Source: Acidobacteriota bacterium
GTDB lineage: Bacteria; Acidobacteriota; Terriglobia; Versatilivoradales; Versatilivoraceae
Direction of reading: 5' to 3'
DNA: 64,000 nt
NCBI GenBank assembly: GCA_028875575.1
Contig: JAPPDF010000101.1
Location: forward strand, 1-64,000
The notes beneath the pieces were generated by a model. That model made no database searches and was not told the origin of the DNA. It worked only from the letters and a program-made list of their open reading frames with translations. A program made the position numbers and the translations under genes. This document shows positions 9,153 to 17,284 of this stretch, in pieces (position 1 is the first letter of the stretch; every line of letters begins with the position of its first letter).

Positions 9153-10155
9153 AGGTTACGACCTCGCCTCGGCTGTAGATCTCACGCACGATTTCCTCGA
9201 TGGTGGTGTCGTCCAGCATAACGTCCCGAACTGCCAGGGAGTTCACGATGGCCTTGATCAGCTCGGCGGAGGCGACCTGCTTCTTGTCGAACACGGCCTG
9301 GCAGCGAAGGGCATCCAGTTGCTGGAATTCCACCGAAGAATTGAACCCGAGTCGACCGAAATCGACCTGTCCCGGCTCTCGCAACTCGAAAACAATCTGG
9401 GACTTGCACTCGAATCGTTCCCGCAGGCCCTCCAGGCTGCCGTCGAAAAGCAGGTGACCGCGATCGATGATCAGGACCCGCCGGCAAAGCTCTTCGATAT
9501 CGGAGAGATCGTGGGTGGTCAAAACCACCGTGACCTGCAATTCGGCATTGATTCTCTTCAGAAACTGCCGGATGTTCTCCTTGGCGACCACGTCCAGCCC
9601 GATGGTGGGTTCGTCCAGGAATACGATCCTGGGGCGATGCAGGAAGGCGGCAGCCAGATCGCAGCGCATGCGTTCTCCCAGGCTGAGCTTGCGAACCGGC
9701 GTGTACAGCAGCGGTTTCAGGTTGAGGACCGCGTCGAAAATCTCCAATTGCTCCTCGAAAGTGCGGTCGCTGACGTCGTATATGCGCTTGAGCAGCTGGA
9801 AGGACTCCACCACCGCGATGTCCCACCAGAGCTGGGTCCTCTGTCCGAAGACCACTCCGATTCCCCGGGTGTACTGGTGCCGGTCACGATAGGGCACGTA
9901 TCCGTTGGCCCGAATGGAACCCGAGGAGGGCACCAGAATTCCGGTCAACATTTTGATGGTGGTGGACTTCCCCGCCCCGTTGGCCCCGATGTACCCCACC
10001 ATTTCACCGGCATCCACGGTGAAGGAAACGTCGTCGACCGCCTTCACTTCGCGGGAGTTCCTGCGGAAGAGGTTTTGAATGCCCCCCCAGACGCCCTCCT
10101 TGCGGTCGTAGGTCTTGAACCGCTTGGAAACTCTGCTGACTTCAATGACCGCCAT
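9151..10155 (-). CDS. ABC transporter ATP-binding protein (COG4586-like)
   Basis: The ATPase subunit of the exporter, 334 residues. The Walker A motif is GANGAGKST (about residues 57-65), the Q-loop segment is GVVFGQRTQLWWD, the signature is LSLGERMRC, Walker B is RIVFLDEPT and the H-loop is LTTHD. The FGQRTQLWWD segment is characteristic of the COG4586 group. The stop codon TAG is formed at the junction with the inserted element, so the C-terminus may differ by a few residues from the ancestral protein. It is the first gene of the three-gene operon. Confidence 0.93.
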   Translation of the reverse strand: MAVIEVSRVSKRFKTYDRKEGVWGGIQNLFRRNSREVKAVDDVSFTVDAGEMVGYIGANGAGKSTTIKMLTGILVPSSGSIRANGYVPYRDRHQYTRGIGVVFGQRTQLWWDIAVVESFQLLKRIYDVSDRTFEEQLEIFDAVLNLKPLLYTPVRKLSLGERMRCDLAAAFLHRPRIVFLDEPTIGLDVVAKENIRQFLKRINAELQVTVVLTTHDLSDIEELCRRVLIIDRGHLLFDGSLEGLRERFECKSQIVFELREPGQVDFGRLGFNSSVEFQQLDALRCQAVFDKKQVASAELIKAIVNSLAVRDVMLDDTTIEEIVREIYSRGEVVT

Positions 10156-10213
10156 ATCGAATCACCTTGTTCGGAAACGAGCTTCGACTCCGTAGTCCTG
10201 CCTCCCGCGTGGA

Positions 10214-10231
10214 CGCCAGGTTACCCTGGCG
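10214..10231. terminator. hairpin between DMT-like gene and exporter operon
   Basis: A perfect 7-bp stem, CGCCAGG with CCTGGCG, around a 4-base loop, lying between the end of the small membrane gene and the start of the exporter ATPase. It has no U-tract on either strand, so a terminator role is only possible. Confidence 0.3.
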
Positions 10232-10342
10232 CAACCGGTCGGTTCGGAGAAACCGGGAAACTCCGATGGAATCGGCGAATTTCCGTCCCCGCCATGCGGC
10301 CCGATATCCGGGATGCCCGAGTGGGCGTTGTCAGTGGAAGAT

Positions 10343-10792
10343 TCAGGAACTGGGCCTGAAGTAGAGAACCATGGCGGCGCCTACGGCTACCATGACAAAC
10401 CCCAGATACAGCAACGGATTGGGTGCCGTCTTGGGAGGATGAAGCAGCACCGAGCCCAGGACGTTCACCAGCGGAGCGCCTCCAAACACCAGAGGCATGA
10501 CATACAGGGGCTTGCCACCGGACTTGAACGCCCAGATGATACAGATGGCTCCCGCCGCTCCCAGGCAACCGGCAAGGATGGCCGTCAGGGTCCCACCGGT
10601 GGTGAAACCCTGAAATTCCCCCTTGGACCACATGGCCACCGACGGCACCAGTACGGCAATCAGAAAGTAGGCGAAGCCCACACAGAGGAGTGCCCGAAGC
10701 GGACTGGCCAATTGGGCCTGACCGCGGTGCAAGGTGACGCCGTACATGCCCCAGGCCAAAACCGCTCCGCATACAAAGGTAAGCCAGTTCAT
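10343..10792 (-). CDS. small DMT/EamA-like membrane protein
   Basis: A 149-residue protein with four to five hydrophobic segments, from MNWLTFVCGAVLAWGMYGVTL to the final LGFVMVAVGAAMVLYF. The pattern, including GxxGAAGAICIIWAFKSGG, resembles half of a ten-helix EamA/DMT transporter, so it may work as a dimer. The ATG at 10792 is taken because the open frame upstream only overlaps the neighbouring propeller gene. It follows that gene by 2 bp and is probably translationally linked. No substrate can be assigned. Confidence 0.7.
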   Translation of the reverse strand: MNWLTFVCGAVLAWGMYGVTLHRGQAQLASPLRALLCVGFAYFLIAVLVPSVAMWSKGEFQGFTTGGTLTAILAGCLGAAGAICIIWAFKSGGKPLYVMPLVFGGAPLVNVLGSVLLHPPKTAPNPLLYLGFVMVAVGAAMVLYFRPSS

Positions 10793-10794
10793 TA

Positions 10795-12387
10795 TTATCG
10801 TCTTCCTTTCCTGTCGTTCAACGACTGCTCCGGTGGGCGGTGCTCGCCGAAGCAGTAGAGAAACTCCAGAGTCCGAATATAGAGCCGGCCCTCGGAGATG
10901 GCCGGGGTTGCGCTGCATTCGCTCCCGAGGTCATTTACCGACAACACCTGCCAGTCGGCGCCCGCCCGGATGACGCTCACCTTCCCTTCATGGCTGACGG
11001 CGAAGATCTTACCATCCCCCGCCACCGGGGAAGCGTAGTAAGTTCCCAGAGCCTCGCGGATGCGATCCTGCTTGAGCACGCTTCCGTCGGAGGGATCCAG
11101 GGCGGTCAGTATTCCCCCTTCCTTCATCAGGTAGAGGATGTCCTCGTAAAGGAGCGGAGAAGGCACGTTGGGCAGTGTCCGTTGATACCTCCAGAGGAGA
11201 TTGCTTGCAGTCATATCTCCTTCGCCCCCCAGGCGGATGCCCAGGGCCCCGTTGCGGGCCGATCGCTTGGCCCGATAAATCCGCCAATCCCGGTCTTCCA
11301 GAAAGCCGGTGCGATCCAGGTCCAAACGGTCGAAATTCCACCTCAAGCGCAGGCCCTCGATTTCCTGTTGGGAAAGGCGGCGGTCTCCGTCGGCATCCCG
11401 CTCGGACAGGAAATCCGAAAAGCTCTCCACCTCCTGGCGCTGGCTGTCGTCCGCTCCCCCGGCCCATCCATTCAGGTAGAGCATCTCCCGATCGATCACG
11501 GGGGTCGACTTCATCTGCCAGGTCAAGCCGCGTACCCACCAGATCTCCTTACCGCTGTCCACCGAGTAGGCCGTCAACTGGTGGGAACCCGCGACCAGGG
11601 CCTGCAGCGTTCCTCCTTTGGGCCGGTAGAGCACCGGTGTGGAAAACCCCCGGGTAAAGCCGGGGCGTTCCACACGCCAGAGGACTTTACCCGTCATTTG
11701 ATCCACCGCCACAAAAAAGGATCCGCTTTCCTGGTCGCAGATCATCAGGACCCTGCCGTCGGCCAGAATGGGGGAAGCAGCCTGACCCATGGGGTTGATG
11801 AAGGGCCCCAGGGGTAAGCGCCACCGCTCCCGGCCTTCGGAATCGAAAGAAATCAGGCCGAAATCGCCGAAGAAGGCATACACGTTGCTGCCGTCAGTCA
11901 CCGGAGTGGGCGAGGCGGGGCCATTGGCTCGATGCACTACCTCGGACCGAGGACGCGGGACTTCCTGTTTCCACCGCAGATCGCCGCTGGACCGGTCCAG
12001 GCAGATCACCCAAAGCCGATCTCCCTCCACGGCCGACAGAAAGATGCGGTCCCGGGTCAGGACGGGTGAAGACTGGCCGGGACCGATCGCAGTACGCCAC
12101 ACCAGGTTTCGGTGGGGTCCGAACCGCACCGGCAAGGAAGACGTCTCCACAACTCCAGTGCTGTTCGATCCTCGAAACTGGGACCATTCCGCGGCTGGGA
12201 CAGGCGAGACAGAGAGACCCAGGCACAGAAGCAGCAACGCCCCCACACTACGTTTGCAGGCTCTCCCCGGACGCCCACCGAACCGCCTTCCCGCAAAAAC
12301 CGAACGGCCGTTGCACCCAAAGCCGGCCAGTCTCTGCGGACCGGGGACAAACCTAACCCCCAAGATGCCTTTCATCCTGTTTCTCAC
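10795..12387 (-). CDS. secreted PQQ-like beta-propeller with EF-hand insert
   Basis: About 530 residues. A hydrophobic export signal (SVGALLLLCLGLSVSPVPAAEW) follows a basic N-terminal region. Then come repeated PQQ/quinoprotein-type blades with W-x-x-x and G-x-(V/I)-x-A-x-D patterns. An EF-hand loop, DADGDRRLSQQE, followed by a second DLDRTGFLEDRD, is inserted about two thirds along, so calcium binding is likely. The catalytic quinoprotein motifs are not evident, so it may be a scaffold or sensor rather than a dehydrogenase. The GTG at 12387 has a GGAGG site and lies 11 bp after the ligase gene. Confidence 0.75.
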   Translation of the reverse strand: MRNRMKGILGVRFVPGPQRLAGFGCNGRSVFAGRRFGGRPGRACKRSVGALLLLCLGLSVSPVPAAEWSQFRGSNSTGVVETSSLPVRFGPHRNLVWRTAIGPGQSSPVLTRDRIFLSAVEGDRLWVICLDRSSGDLRWKQEVPRPRSEVVHRANGPASPTPVTDGSNVYAFFGDFGLISFDSEGRERWRLPLGPFINPMGQAASPILADGRVLMICDQESGSFFVAVDQMTGKVLWRVERPGFTRGFSTPVLYRPKGGTLQALVAGSHQLTAYSVDSGKEIWWVRGLTWQMKSTPVIDREMLYLNGWAGGADDSQRQEVESFSDFLSERDADGDRRLSQQEIEGLRLRWNFDRLDLDRTGFLEDRDWRIYRAKRSARNGALGIRLGGEGDMTASNLLWRYQRTLPNVPSPLLYEDILYLMKEGGILTALDPSDGSVLKQDRIREALGTYYASPVAGDGKIFAVSHEGKVSVIRAGADWQVLSVNDLGSECSATPAISEGRLYIRTLEFLYCFGEHRPPEQSLNDRKGRR

Positions 12388-12398
12388 CCTGACCTCCT

Positions 12399-13673
12399 TC
12401 AGACTCGCACCCATCGATTAGACTTGAACTCGGGTCGTGGCAGGGTCCCCCTGGCCACAATGGACACCGGAATGCGCAAGGAGAATGCCGACCGCAGTTC
12501 GGTCTCCAGCCGTCTTTCCAGCTTTGGTCCGTCGACGGAGTCACAAGAGACCTCCGCTTGCACCTTCAATTCGCACAGGGTTCCCCGCGTGTCGACTTCC
12601 ACCCTGTATTCCGCAACCTGGCGGCACCGGCGGATCACTGCCTCCAAAGCGCCGGGGTAAAGGTTGACGCCCCGAACCACAACCATATCATCGCTGCGGC
12701 CCAGGATCCCACCCTCCAGGGCGAGTTCCCAACTCCCGCAAGCGCAGGGCTGCGAGCGGGACGGCCGGACCAGGTCGCCGGTGCGATAGCGCAGCAGTGG
12801 AGAACCGGTCCGGCCCAGCGTCGTCAGGACCAATTCTCCGATCTCTCCCGGCGCCACCGGCCGATGATCTCCCGGATTGATGACCTCGGCAAGGTAGGCC
12901 GACTCCATGACGTACAGCCGTAGCGGCTCCAGGGGACAGCCGTAGCTGACGGGTCCGGTTTCGGTCATCCCGTGGTGGTCCACCACCCGCGCCTTGGGCC
13001 ACAGTCGCTCGATTGCAGCCACGGTACCGCCGATGCTTCCCCCGGGCTCTCCGGCTACCAAAATGGTCCGGACGCTTCCCCGGCTTAAATCAAGGCCCTT
13101 GCCGGCCGCCACTTCGCCCAGCCGCAGGGCATAGGTCGGCGTGCAGCAGAGGACGGTCACTTCATTTTCCAGAATGGCTTCCAGCCGGGCCAGGCTACTC
13201 ATTCCACCGCCGGGAATGCAAAGACAGCCCCGTTTCGAGGCTGAGTCGAAGGCGGTCCAAAACCCCAGAAAGGGCCCGAAGGAAAAGGCAAAAAAGACGC
13301 GGTCCCGAGACGAAACACCGGCCGCCGCAAAGACGCGGTCCCAGTTGTCAAGCATCCATTGCCAGCTCTCCGGCGTATCCAGCCAGTTCATCGCCTTGCC
13401 GGTGGTGCCGCTGGTCCGGCTGAACCGGGTGTAGCGGTCCAGTCCGTAGGTCAAATTGGAGCCGTAGGGAGGATGACGGCGCTGATCCTCCACCAATTCC
13501 GCCTTCTGGGTGAAGGGCATGGTGGACCGGAAGGCGTCCAGACTCGTAATCTCTGAAGATAGTCCCACCTCGTTCAGCCTGGGGGCATAAAAGCGATTGC
13601 CCGCCAGCAGTTCCTGCAACAGGACCCGCAACCGGGCAAGCTGGGCAGTCTCTATCGTGCTGCGGTCCTGCAC
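12399..13673 (-). CDS. phenylacetate-CoA ligase-type adenylate-forming enzyme
   Basis: An ANL-superfamily enzyme of the PaaK branch that activates a carboxylate as an acyl-AMP and probably passes it to CoA. The motifs are SRTSGTTGKAMN (phosphate loop), HHGMTETGP, YRTGDLV, GRSDDMVVVRGVNLYP (highly typical of PaaK) and the terminal LPRPEFKSNRW carrying the C-domain Lys. Length from the GTG at 13673 is 424 residues, matching the family. The open frame continues upstream, but that part is repeat-derived sequence and is not homologous. It is downstream of the thioesterase and halogenase-like genes, so its substrate may be the same pathway's carboxylate. Confidence 0.85.
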   Translation of the reverse strand: MQDRSTIETAQLARLRVLLQELLAGNRFYAPRLNEVGLSSEITSLDAFRSTMPFTQKAELVEDQRRHPPYGSNLTYGLDRYTRFSRTSGTTGKAMNWLDTPESWQWMLDNWDRVFAAAGVSSRDRVFFAFSFGPFLGFWTAFDSASKRGCLCIPGGGMSSLARLEAILENEVTVLCCTPTYALRLGEVAAGKGLDLSRGSVRTILVAGEPGGSIGGTVAAIERLWPKARVVDHHGMTETGPVSYGCPLEPLRLYVMESAYLAEVINPGDHRPVAPGEIGELVLTTLGRTGSPLLRYRTGDLVRPSRSQPCACGSWELALEGGILGRSDDMVVVRGVNLYPGALEAVIRRCRQVAEYRVEVDTRGTLCELKVQAEVSCDSVDGPKLERRLETELRSAFSLRIPVSIVARGTLPRPEFKSNRWVRV

Positions 13674-13776
13674 CGAAGAGCCTTCGACGCCGGACTCCAG
13701 TTTGGTTCGACCAGGTTGCAATGTCGTAGTCCCAGTGCCGACGGGGTCTCCGAACACGACCGGCGAAAGCCGCCCG

Positions 13777-13982
13777 GTTGCATGGAGCGGCGGCGCAGCT
13801 AGGTGAAAAGTGAATAGTGGAGAGTGGAGAGCTATTTGGTCGACATGCAAAACATCACTTCAGTCTCGGCACAGTCCGTCAAACAAGCGCAGTCAGTTCA
13901 TCAGGCGCTTGTCCGTCCCCGAAAACCTCGGCCAACCACCCTTCACCCTTCAAACTTCATCCTTCACACTTCAAACTTCACA
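13777..13982 (+). repeat. heptad-arm repeat element, copy b
   Basis: It opens with GGTTGCATGGAGCGGCGGCG, then AAGTGAATAGTGGAGAGTGG. It closes with a tandem array of CTTCANN heptads (13940-13980) that runs into the stop codon of the thioesterase gene. The core contains a TCGACATGC segment corresponding to TCGACACGT in the other copies. It separates the thioesterase from the PaaK-type ligase. Confidence 0.7.
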
Positions 13983-14424
13983 ACCCCGGCGCCACCCCGA
14001 TCTTTTCGCTGATGGACCTGGGAATGGTAATCGAAGTCATGGGACCCTGGGGTTCGGGCCTGGAGACACAGGCCACCACCAGCTTGCCCCGGGCGACTGG
14101 CGGGGATGCCGGGTCGTTCAACCGACGAAAAGTAAAGGAATAGACCAGGGAGCGTTCCCTCTTTTCCGCCACCTGCAGGTGTATCTCGACCAGGTCTTCG
14201 AAACGGAGAGGGTGACGAAAATCGCAGCTTGCGTGAACACGCGGCCAGCCGACTACCGGACGTCTCCGGGTGTCGTGTATCGAAAATCCCAGGGACCGGA
14301 AGAAGGCCTGCTCCGCCGCCTCCATAAAGCGAAAGAAGTTGGAAAAGTGCATGATACCCGCCATGTCGGTGTCGGAAAATTCCACCCGGCGGGTCAACTT
14401 GAATTCGAAGGCTCCGCTCTTCAT
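13978..14424 (-). CDS. hotdog-fold acyl-CoA thioesterase (4HBT/YbgC type)
   Basis: 148 residues. Cleaves an acyl- or aroyl-thioester. The active-site motif FSDTDMAGIMHFSNFF carries the catalytic Asp of the 4-hydroxybenzoyl-CoA thioesterase family, followed by the DFRHPLRFEDLVEI strand. Its ATG overlaps the stop of the upstream FAD enzyme by 4 bp (ATGA), so the two are translationally coupled. The stop TGA is supplied by the adjacent heptad repeat. It would release a CoA- or carrier-bound intermediate handled by the cluster; the substrate is unknown. Confidence 0.87.
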   Translation of the reverse strand: MKSGAFEFKLTRRVEFSDTDMAGIMHFSNFFRFMEAAEQAFFRSLGFSIHDTRRRPVVGWPRVHASCDFRHPLRFEDLVEIHLQVAEKRERSLVYSFTFRRLNDPASPPVARGKLVVACVSRPEPQGPMTSITIPRSISEKIGVAPGL

Positions 14425-15719
14425 CGCGCCTCGATCAGTGCCTTGCCATGAGACAGGGGCTCGGGCGGTGCGGCAAACTCGGCAACGCCGTCGAACAGCG
14501 GCTGCAGATCACGAAAGAGGTTGCCGATCAAACAATCGGTCAGATCCCCACGCAGTTGAGGAAATCGCTCGATGAAGGCCCGAAAGCTGAATTCCTGGTC
14601 GTAGAAGGCATAGACCAGCTTCCGCATCGCCTCCAGTCCGCGCGTGATCTCTTTCCCGTAGCCATCGAACATAGCGGCGGAACAGTCACCCGAGGCCAGA
14701 GCGCGATCGGCGGCTTCGGCCGCCAGTTCCCCGCCCCTCAAGGCCAGAAAGACCCCGGAGGAAAAGACCGGATCCAGGAAAGCGAAGGCGTCGCCGACCA
14801 GCACCAGACCGTTGGCCGCGCAATACCTGGATCGATAGGAGTATTCCCCGGTCACCCAATAGCGCCCTTCCTGCCGTCCGGGGCCCAGGTGATCCCGGAT
14901 CCAGGGGTTGGTGCCGATCTCACCCTGAAAAATGGCCTGCGGATCGCGGGTATTCCGGTAGAGGTATTCCTTTTCGGCGACGATGCCCACGCTCACCCGG
15001 TCCTCGGGTAGAGGGATGTACCAGAACCATCCTTTTTGGGGAAGATAGGCCACCGTGGTGGCTCCTTCGTCCAACCCCGGGTCTCGCCGAGCCGCCCGGT
15101 AGTAGGTCCAGATCGCAATCTTGTTCAAACTGGGGTCGCGCACCTTCCAGCGGTTGCGCGTCATGCTGAAGACGTCGCGACCGCTGGCATCCAGGGTCAG
15201 GGGCGCCCGGAACTCGTGCTTCCGGCCCTGGCTGTCAATGGCCCGCACCCCGGCTACCGCCCCCTGCCCTTCCACCGTCTCGATGGCCCGGGTTCCCTCC
15301 CGAATCTCCACTCCCTTTTGGCGAGCGTTGTCGAGCAGCATCTGGTCGAACTCGCTGCGCAAGACCTGCCAGGTGGTGGCCGCTTCGTGATTGAAATGCT
15401 CGAAGAAATAGAAGGGGGTCGAGACGGTGCCCTGGGTGCTGACAAACTGGACGCTGTACTTCCTGGGGAAATGGGAACTCTTGATCTTGTCGATGACCCC
15501 CAGCCGCTCCAGGGTGAAATAGCAGTAGGGCATCAGGGACTCGCCGATGCGATAACGGGGAAAGCGCTCCTTCTCCAGAAGCAGGACTCGCCACCCCTTC
15601 TGGGCCAGAAAGGCCCCGGCGGTGGCTCCGGCCGGCCCCCCGCCCACAACGATGGCGTCGAACGGATCGTGCCGCTGGAAAGTGTCGTCTCCGGAATTCA
15701 TCGACAAACTGTTTCCCAT
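14421..15719 (-). CDS. flavin-dependent halogenase-like FAD oxidoreductase
   Basis: 432 residues. The Rossmann motif VVGGGPAGATAGAFLAQKG opens the protein, followed by RYRIGESLMP, typical of the halogenase/geranylgeranyl-reductase group. GWFWYIP (about residue 225) fits the WxWxIP signature of flavin-dependent halogenases, and FLDPVFSSG fits the FxxPxxSxG motif; GDAFAFLDP binds FAD. Such enzymes form hypohalous acid at the flavin and halogenate phenols, pyrroles or carrier-bound acids. A reductase or monooxygenase role remains possible because related non-halogenating enzymes share parts of these motifs. It is co-translated with the thioesterase. Confidence 0.8.
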   Translation of the reverse strand: MGNSLSMNSGDDTFQRHDPFDAIVVGGGPAGATAGAFLAQKGWRVLLLEKERFPRYRIGESLMPYCYFTLERLGVIDKIKSSHFPRKYSVQFVSTQGTVSTPFYFFEHFNHEAATTWQVLRSEFDQMLLDNARQKGVEIREGTRAIETVEGQGAVAGVRAIDSQGRKHEFRAPLTLDASGRDVFSMTRNRWKVRDPSLNKIAIWTYYRAARRDPGLDEGATTVAYLPQKGWFWYIPLPEDRVSVGIVAEKEYLYRNTRDPQAIFQGEIGTNPWIRDHLGPGRQEGRYWVTGEYSYRSRYCAANGLVLVGDAFAFLDPVFSSGVFLALRGGELAAEAADRALASGDCSAAMFDGYGKEITRGLEAMRKLVYAFYDQEFSFRAFIERFPQLRGDLTDCLIGNLFRDLQPLFDGVAEFAAPPEPLSHGKALIEAR

Positions 15720-15722
15720 GGA

Positions 15723-17054
15723 TCAGCTATAGCGGCTGCCACGATGCCGGCTCAAGAAGAAGTCCGGAAGAAAGCGGTCCACCTGCAGCAACCCCTCCCG
15801 ACTGAGCCTGAGGCTGTTGTCACCCACTTCCAGGTAGTTCCGCTGCTGCAGACTCTGCAGAGGCAAGGCGAATCGCTGCCGGATATCGGTATCGAACTTT
15901 TCCCTGAAGTAGCTGGGGCGGACCGTTCCCAACTTGAACTGAAGGATCAGTTCGCGGATGAGACGCTCTTCGTGGCTGGGAGTGAGAGCCCGGTAGATGG
16001 GAAGCCGTCCTTCCTCCAGGCTCCCCCGGTAACCCGGCAGGTCATGCTCGTTCTGGTAGTGGGTGCCGTTGACATGGGAAAAGGAGGCCACTCCCAACCC
16101 CACCAGGTCGGCGCCGGTCCAGAGCAGATCACGGTAGAGGAAGCGCGTGCGATCCGGATCCTTCACCGCCGTGTAGGCGCTGCTGACGGAGTAACCACCC
16201 TGCTCCAGCAGCGAGAAGGCTTCGTCCACCCAGGCTCGCTTGGTTCCCCAGTCGGCCACCGGGGCCACGCTCTTGCCGGCGGCCTTCATCTCCTGAAACA
16301 CGGTGGTGTTGTAGGGAATCTCCATCTGGTAAATGGTCACGCTGTCGGGCTCCATTTCCAGGGTACGCCGTACGCAGTCGCGCCAGTTTTGGCCGGTTTC
16401 GCCCACCATCCCGGCAATCAGGTCGATGTTGATTTGCGGGAAGCCCACCGACCGGGCGATCCGGTAGGCCCGGTCGATTTCCTTCGAACCGTGTGCGCGG
16501 CCGTTGGCCTCCAGGATGGCATCGTTGAAATTCTCGATCCCCAGGCTGAGCCGGGTCACACCGATATCCCGGATCACCCGCAGCTTGTGTTCCGTCAACG
16601 TCCCCGGCTCGCACTCGAAGGTAACTTCTTCAGCCGCATCCCAGGAAAGCTGTGCCTTCAACTCTTCGGCAAGCCGCACCAGTTGTTTCGAGGAAATGTA
16701 GGAGGGCGTGCCCCCGCCGAAATAGATGAAGAGCGGCCTGCGACCGCCGACGAAGGGCTTGCCGGCATAGAGTTTCAGCTCCTCAGCCAGTGCGCCCAGA
16801 TAGCGCTCGACAGCCGGAGCGTCCTGCTGGGTATACACCTTGAAATAACAGAAATGGCAGCGTTTGCGACAAAAGGGAATGTGCAGGTAAACGCCCAGGG
16901 GGTTGTCGCTCAGGGGCGGCCTCTGAAGGGCGGCTGAGGCCTCTCCCACCCGATCGGGCTTCCAGAAGGAGTAGGGAGGGTAGTTGGAAACGAAGTAGTT
17001 TCCCGCGGTCGTCCGGTCGCCGCCCCGCTGGGGTCCGGAGCTATCGGAGCTCAT
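15723..17054 (-). CDS. HemN/HemW-like radical SAM protein
   Basis: About 443 residues. The iron-sulfur motif CRKRCHFCYF (CX3CX2C followed by aromatic, not by the extra Cys of HemN) follows the family opening YLHIPF. GGGTPSYI and ECEPGTLTEHKLRVIRDIGVTRLSLGIENF are SAM-binding family blocks, and a HemN C-terminal region closes the protein. The lack of the fourth Cys argues against true coproporphyrinogen oxidase and fits HemW-type heme chaperones or the radical methylase/cyclopropanase branch. ATG at 17054 with GAGG upstream. The stop is 3 bp before the halogenase-like gene, so it heads that operon. Confidence 0.85.
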   Translation of the reverse strand: MSSDSSGPQRGGDRTTAGNYFVSNYPPYSFWKPDRVGEASAALQRPPLSDNPLGVYLHIPFCRKRCHFCYFKVYTQQDAPAVERYLGALAEELKLYAGKPFVGGRRPLFIYFGGGTPSYISSKQLVRLAEELKAQLSWDAAEEVTFECEPGTLTEHKLRVIRDIGVTRLSLGIENFNDAILEANGRAHGSKEIDRAYRIARSVGFPQINIDLIAGMVGETGQNWRDCVRRTLEMEPDSVTIYQMEIPYNTTVFQEMKAAGKSVAPVADWGTKRAWVDEAFSLLEQGGYSVSSAYTAVKDPDRTRFLYRDLLWTGADLVGLGVASFSHVNGTHYQNEHDLPGYRGSLEEGRLPIYRALTPSHEERLIRELILQFKLGTVRPSYFREKFDTDIRQRFALPLQSLQQRNYLEVGDNSLRLSREGLLQVDRFLPDFFLSRHRGSRYS

Positions 17055-17065
17055 GAATATCCTCA

Positions 17066-17077
17066 ACCTGTACAGGT
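17066..17077. promoter_or_regulatory. 12-bp palindrome upstream of the radical SAM gene
   Basis: ACCTGTACAGGT is a perfect palindrome lying 12 bp before the ATG of the radical SAM gene, the head of the halogenase-like operon. Its position next to the ribosome binding site suggests an operator for a dimeric repressor. No regulator is encoded nearby. Confidence 0.4.
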
Positions 17078-17244
17078 ATTTATGGCAGTCTTGTAGCCCT
17101 TCCGGATCAACATTTTAGCATGGCTCCCCGCGATTGCAATTCACTCGGCTGCACTTGGCGCGGATGCGCGGGCAGCGAGGGAAACGGCCGTATCCGGGAA
17201 AGTATGGGAAAAAGCCGGAATGATGGAGGAAGTCTCGGTGGGAC

Positions 17245-17266
17245 CCGGCGCTTTCGACAGCGCCGG
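17245..17266. terminator. hairpin after the TRAP transporter gene
   Basis: Stem CCGGCGCT (17245-17252) with AGCGCCGG (17259-17266) and a 6-base loop, 19 bp beyond the TRAP transporter stop. No U-run follows, so it may slow or end transcription only weakly. Confidence 0.35.
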
Positions 17267-17284
17267 AGGTTCTTCCTGGCGGAG

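Noticed and set aside
8884-9221. Short ORFs inside the MITE-like elements
   Set aside because: Their frames are not preserved between the two copies as coding sequence; no transposase motifs.
12399-13850. A 483-residue form of the PaaK-type ligase
   Set aside because: The first residues are coded by the heptad repeat and have no counterpart in the family; the GTG at 13673 gives the usual length.
15036-16937. A 633-residue open frame on the plus strand
   Set aside because: It is the shadow of the FAD enzyme and radical SAM genes, which carry clear motifs on the minus strand.
15723-17054. Annotation as coproporphyrinogen III dehydrogenase HemN
   Set aside because: The iron-sulfur motif lacks the fourth Cys typical of HemN and the context is not heme synthesis.
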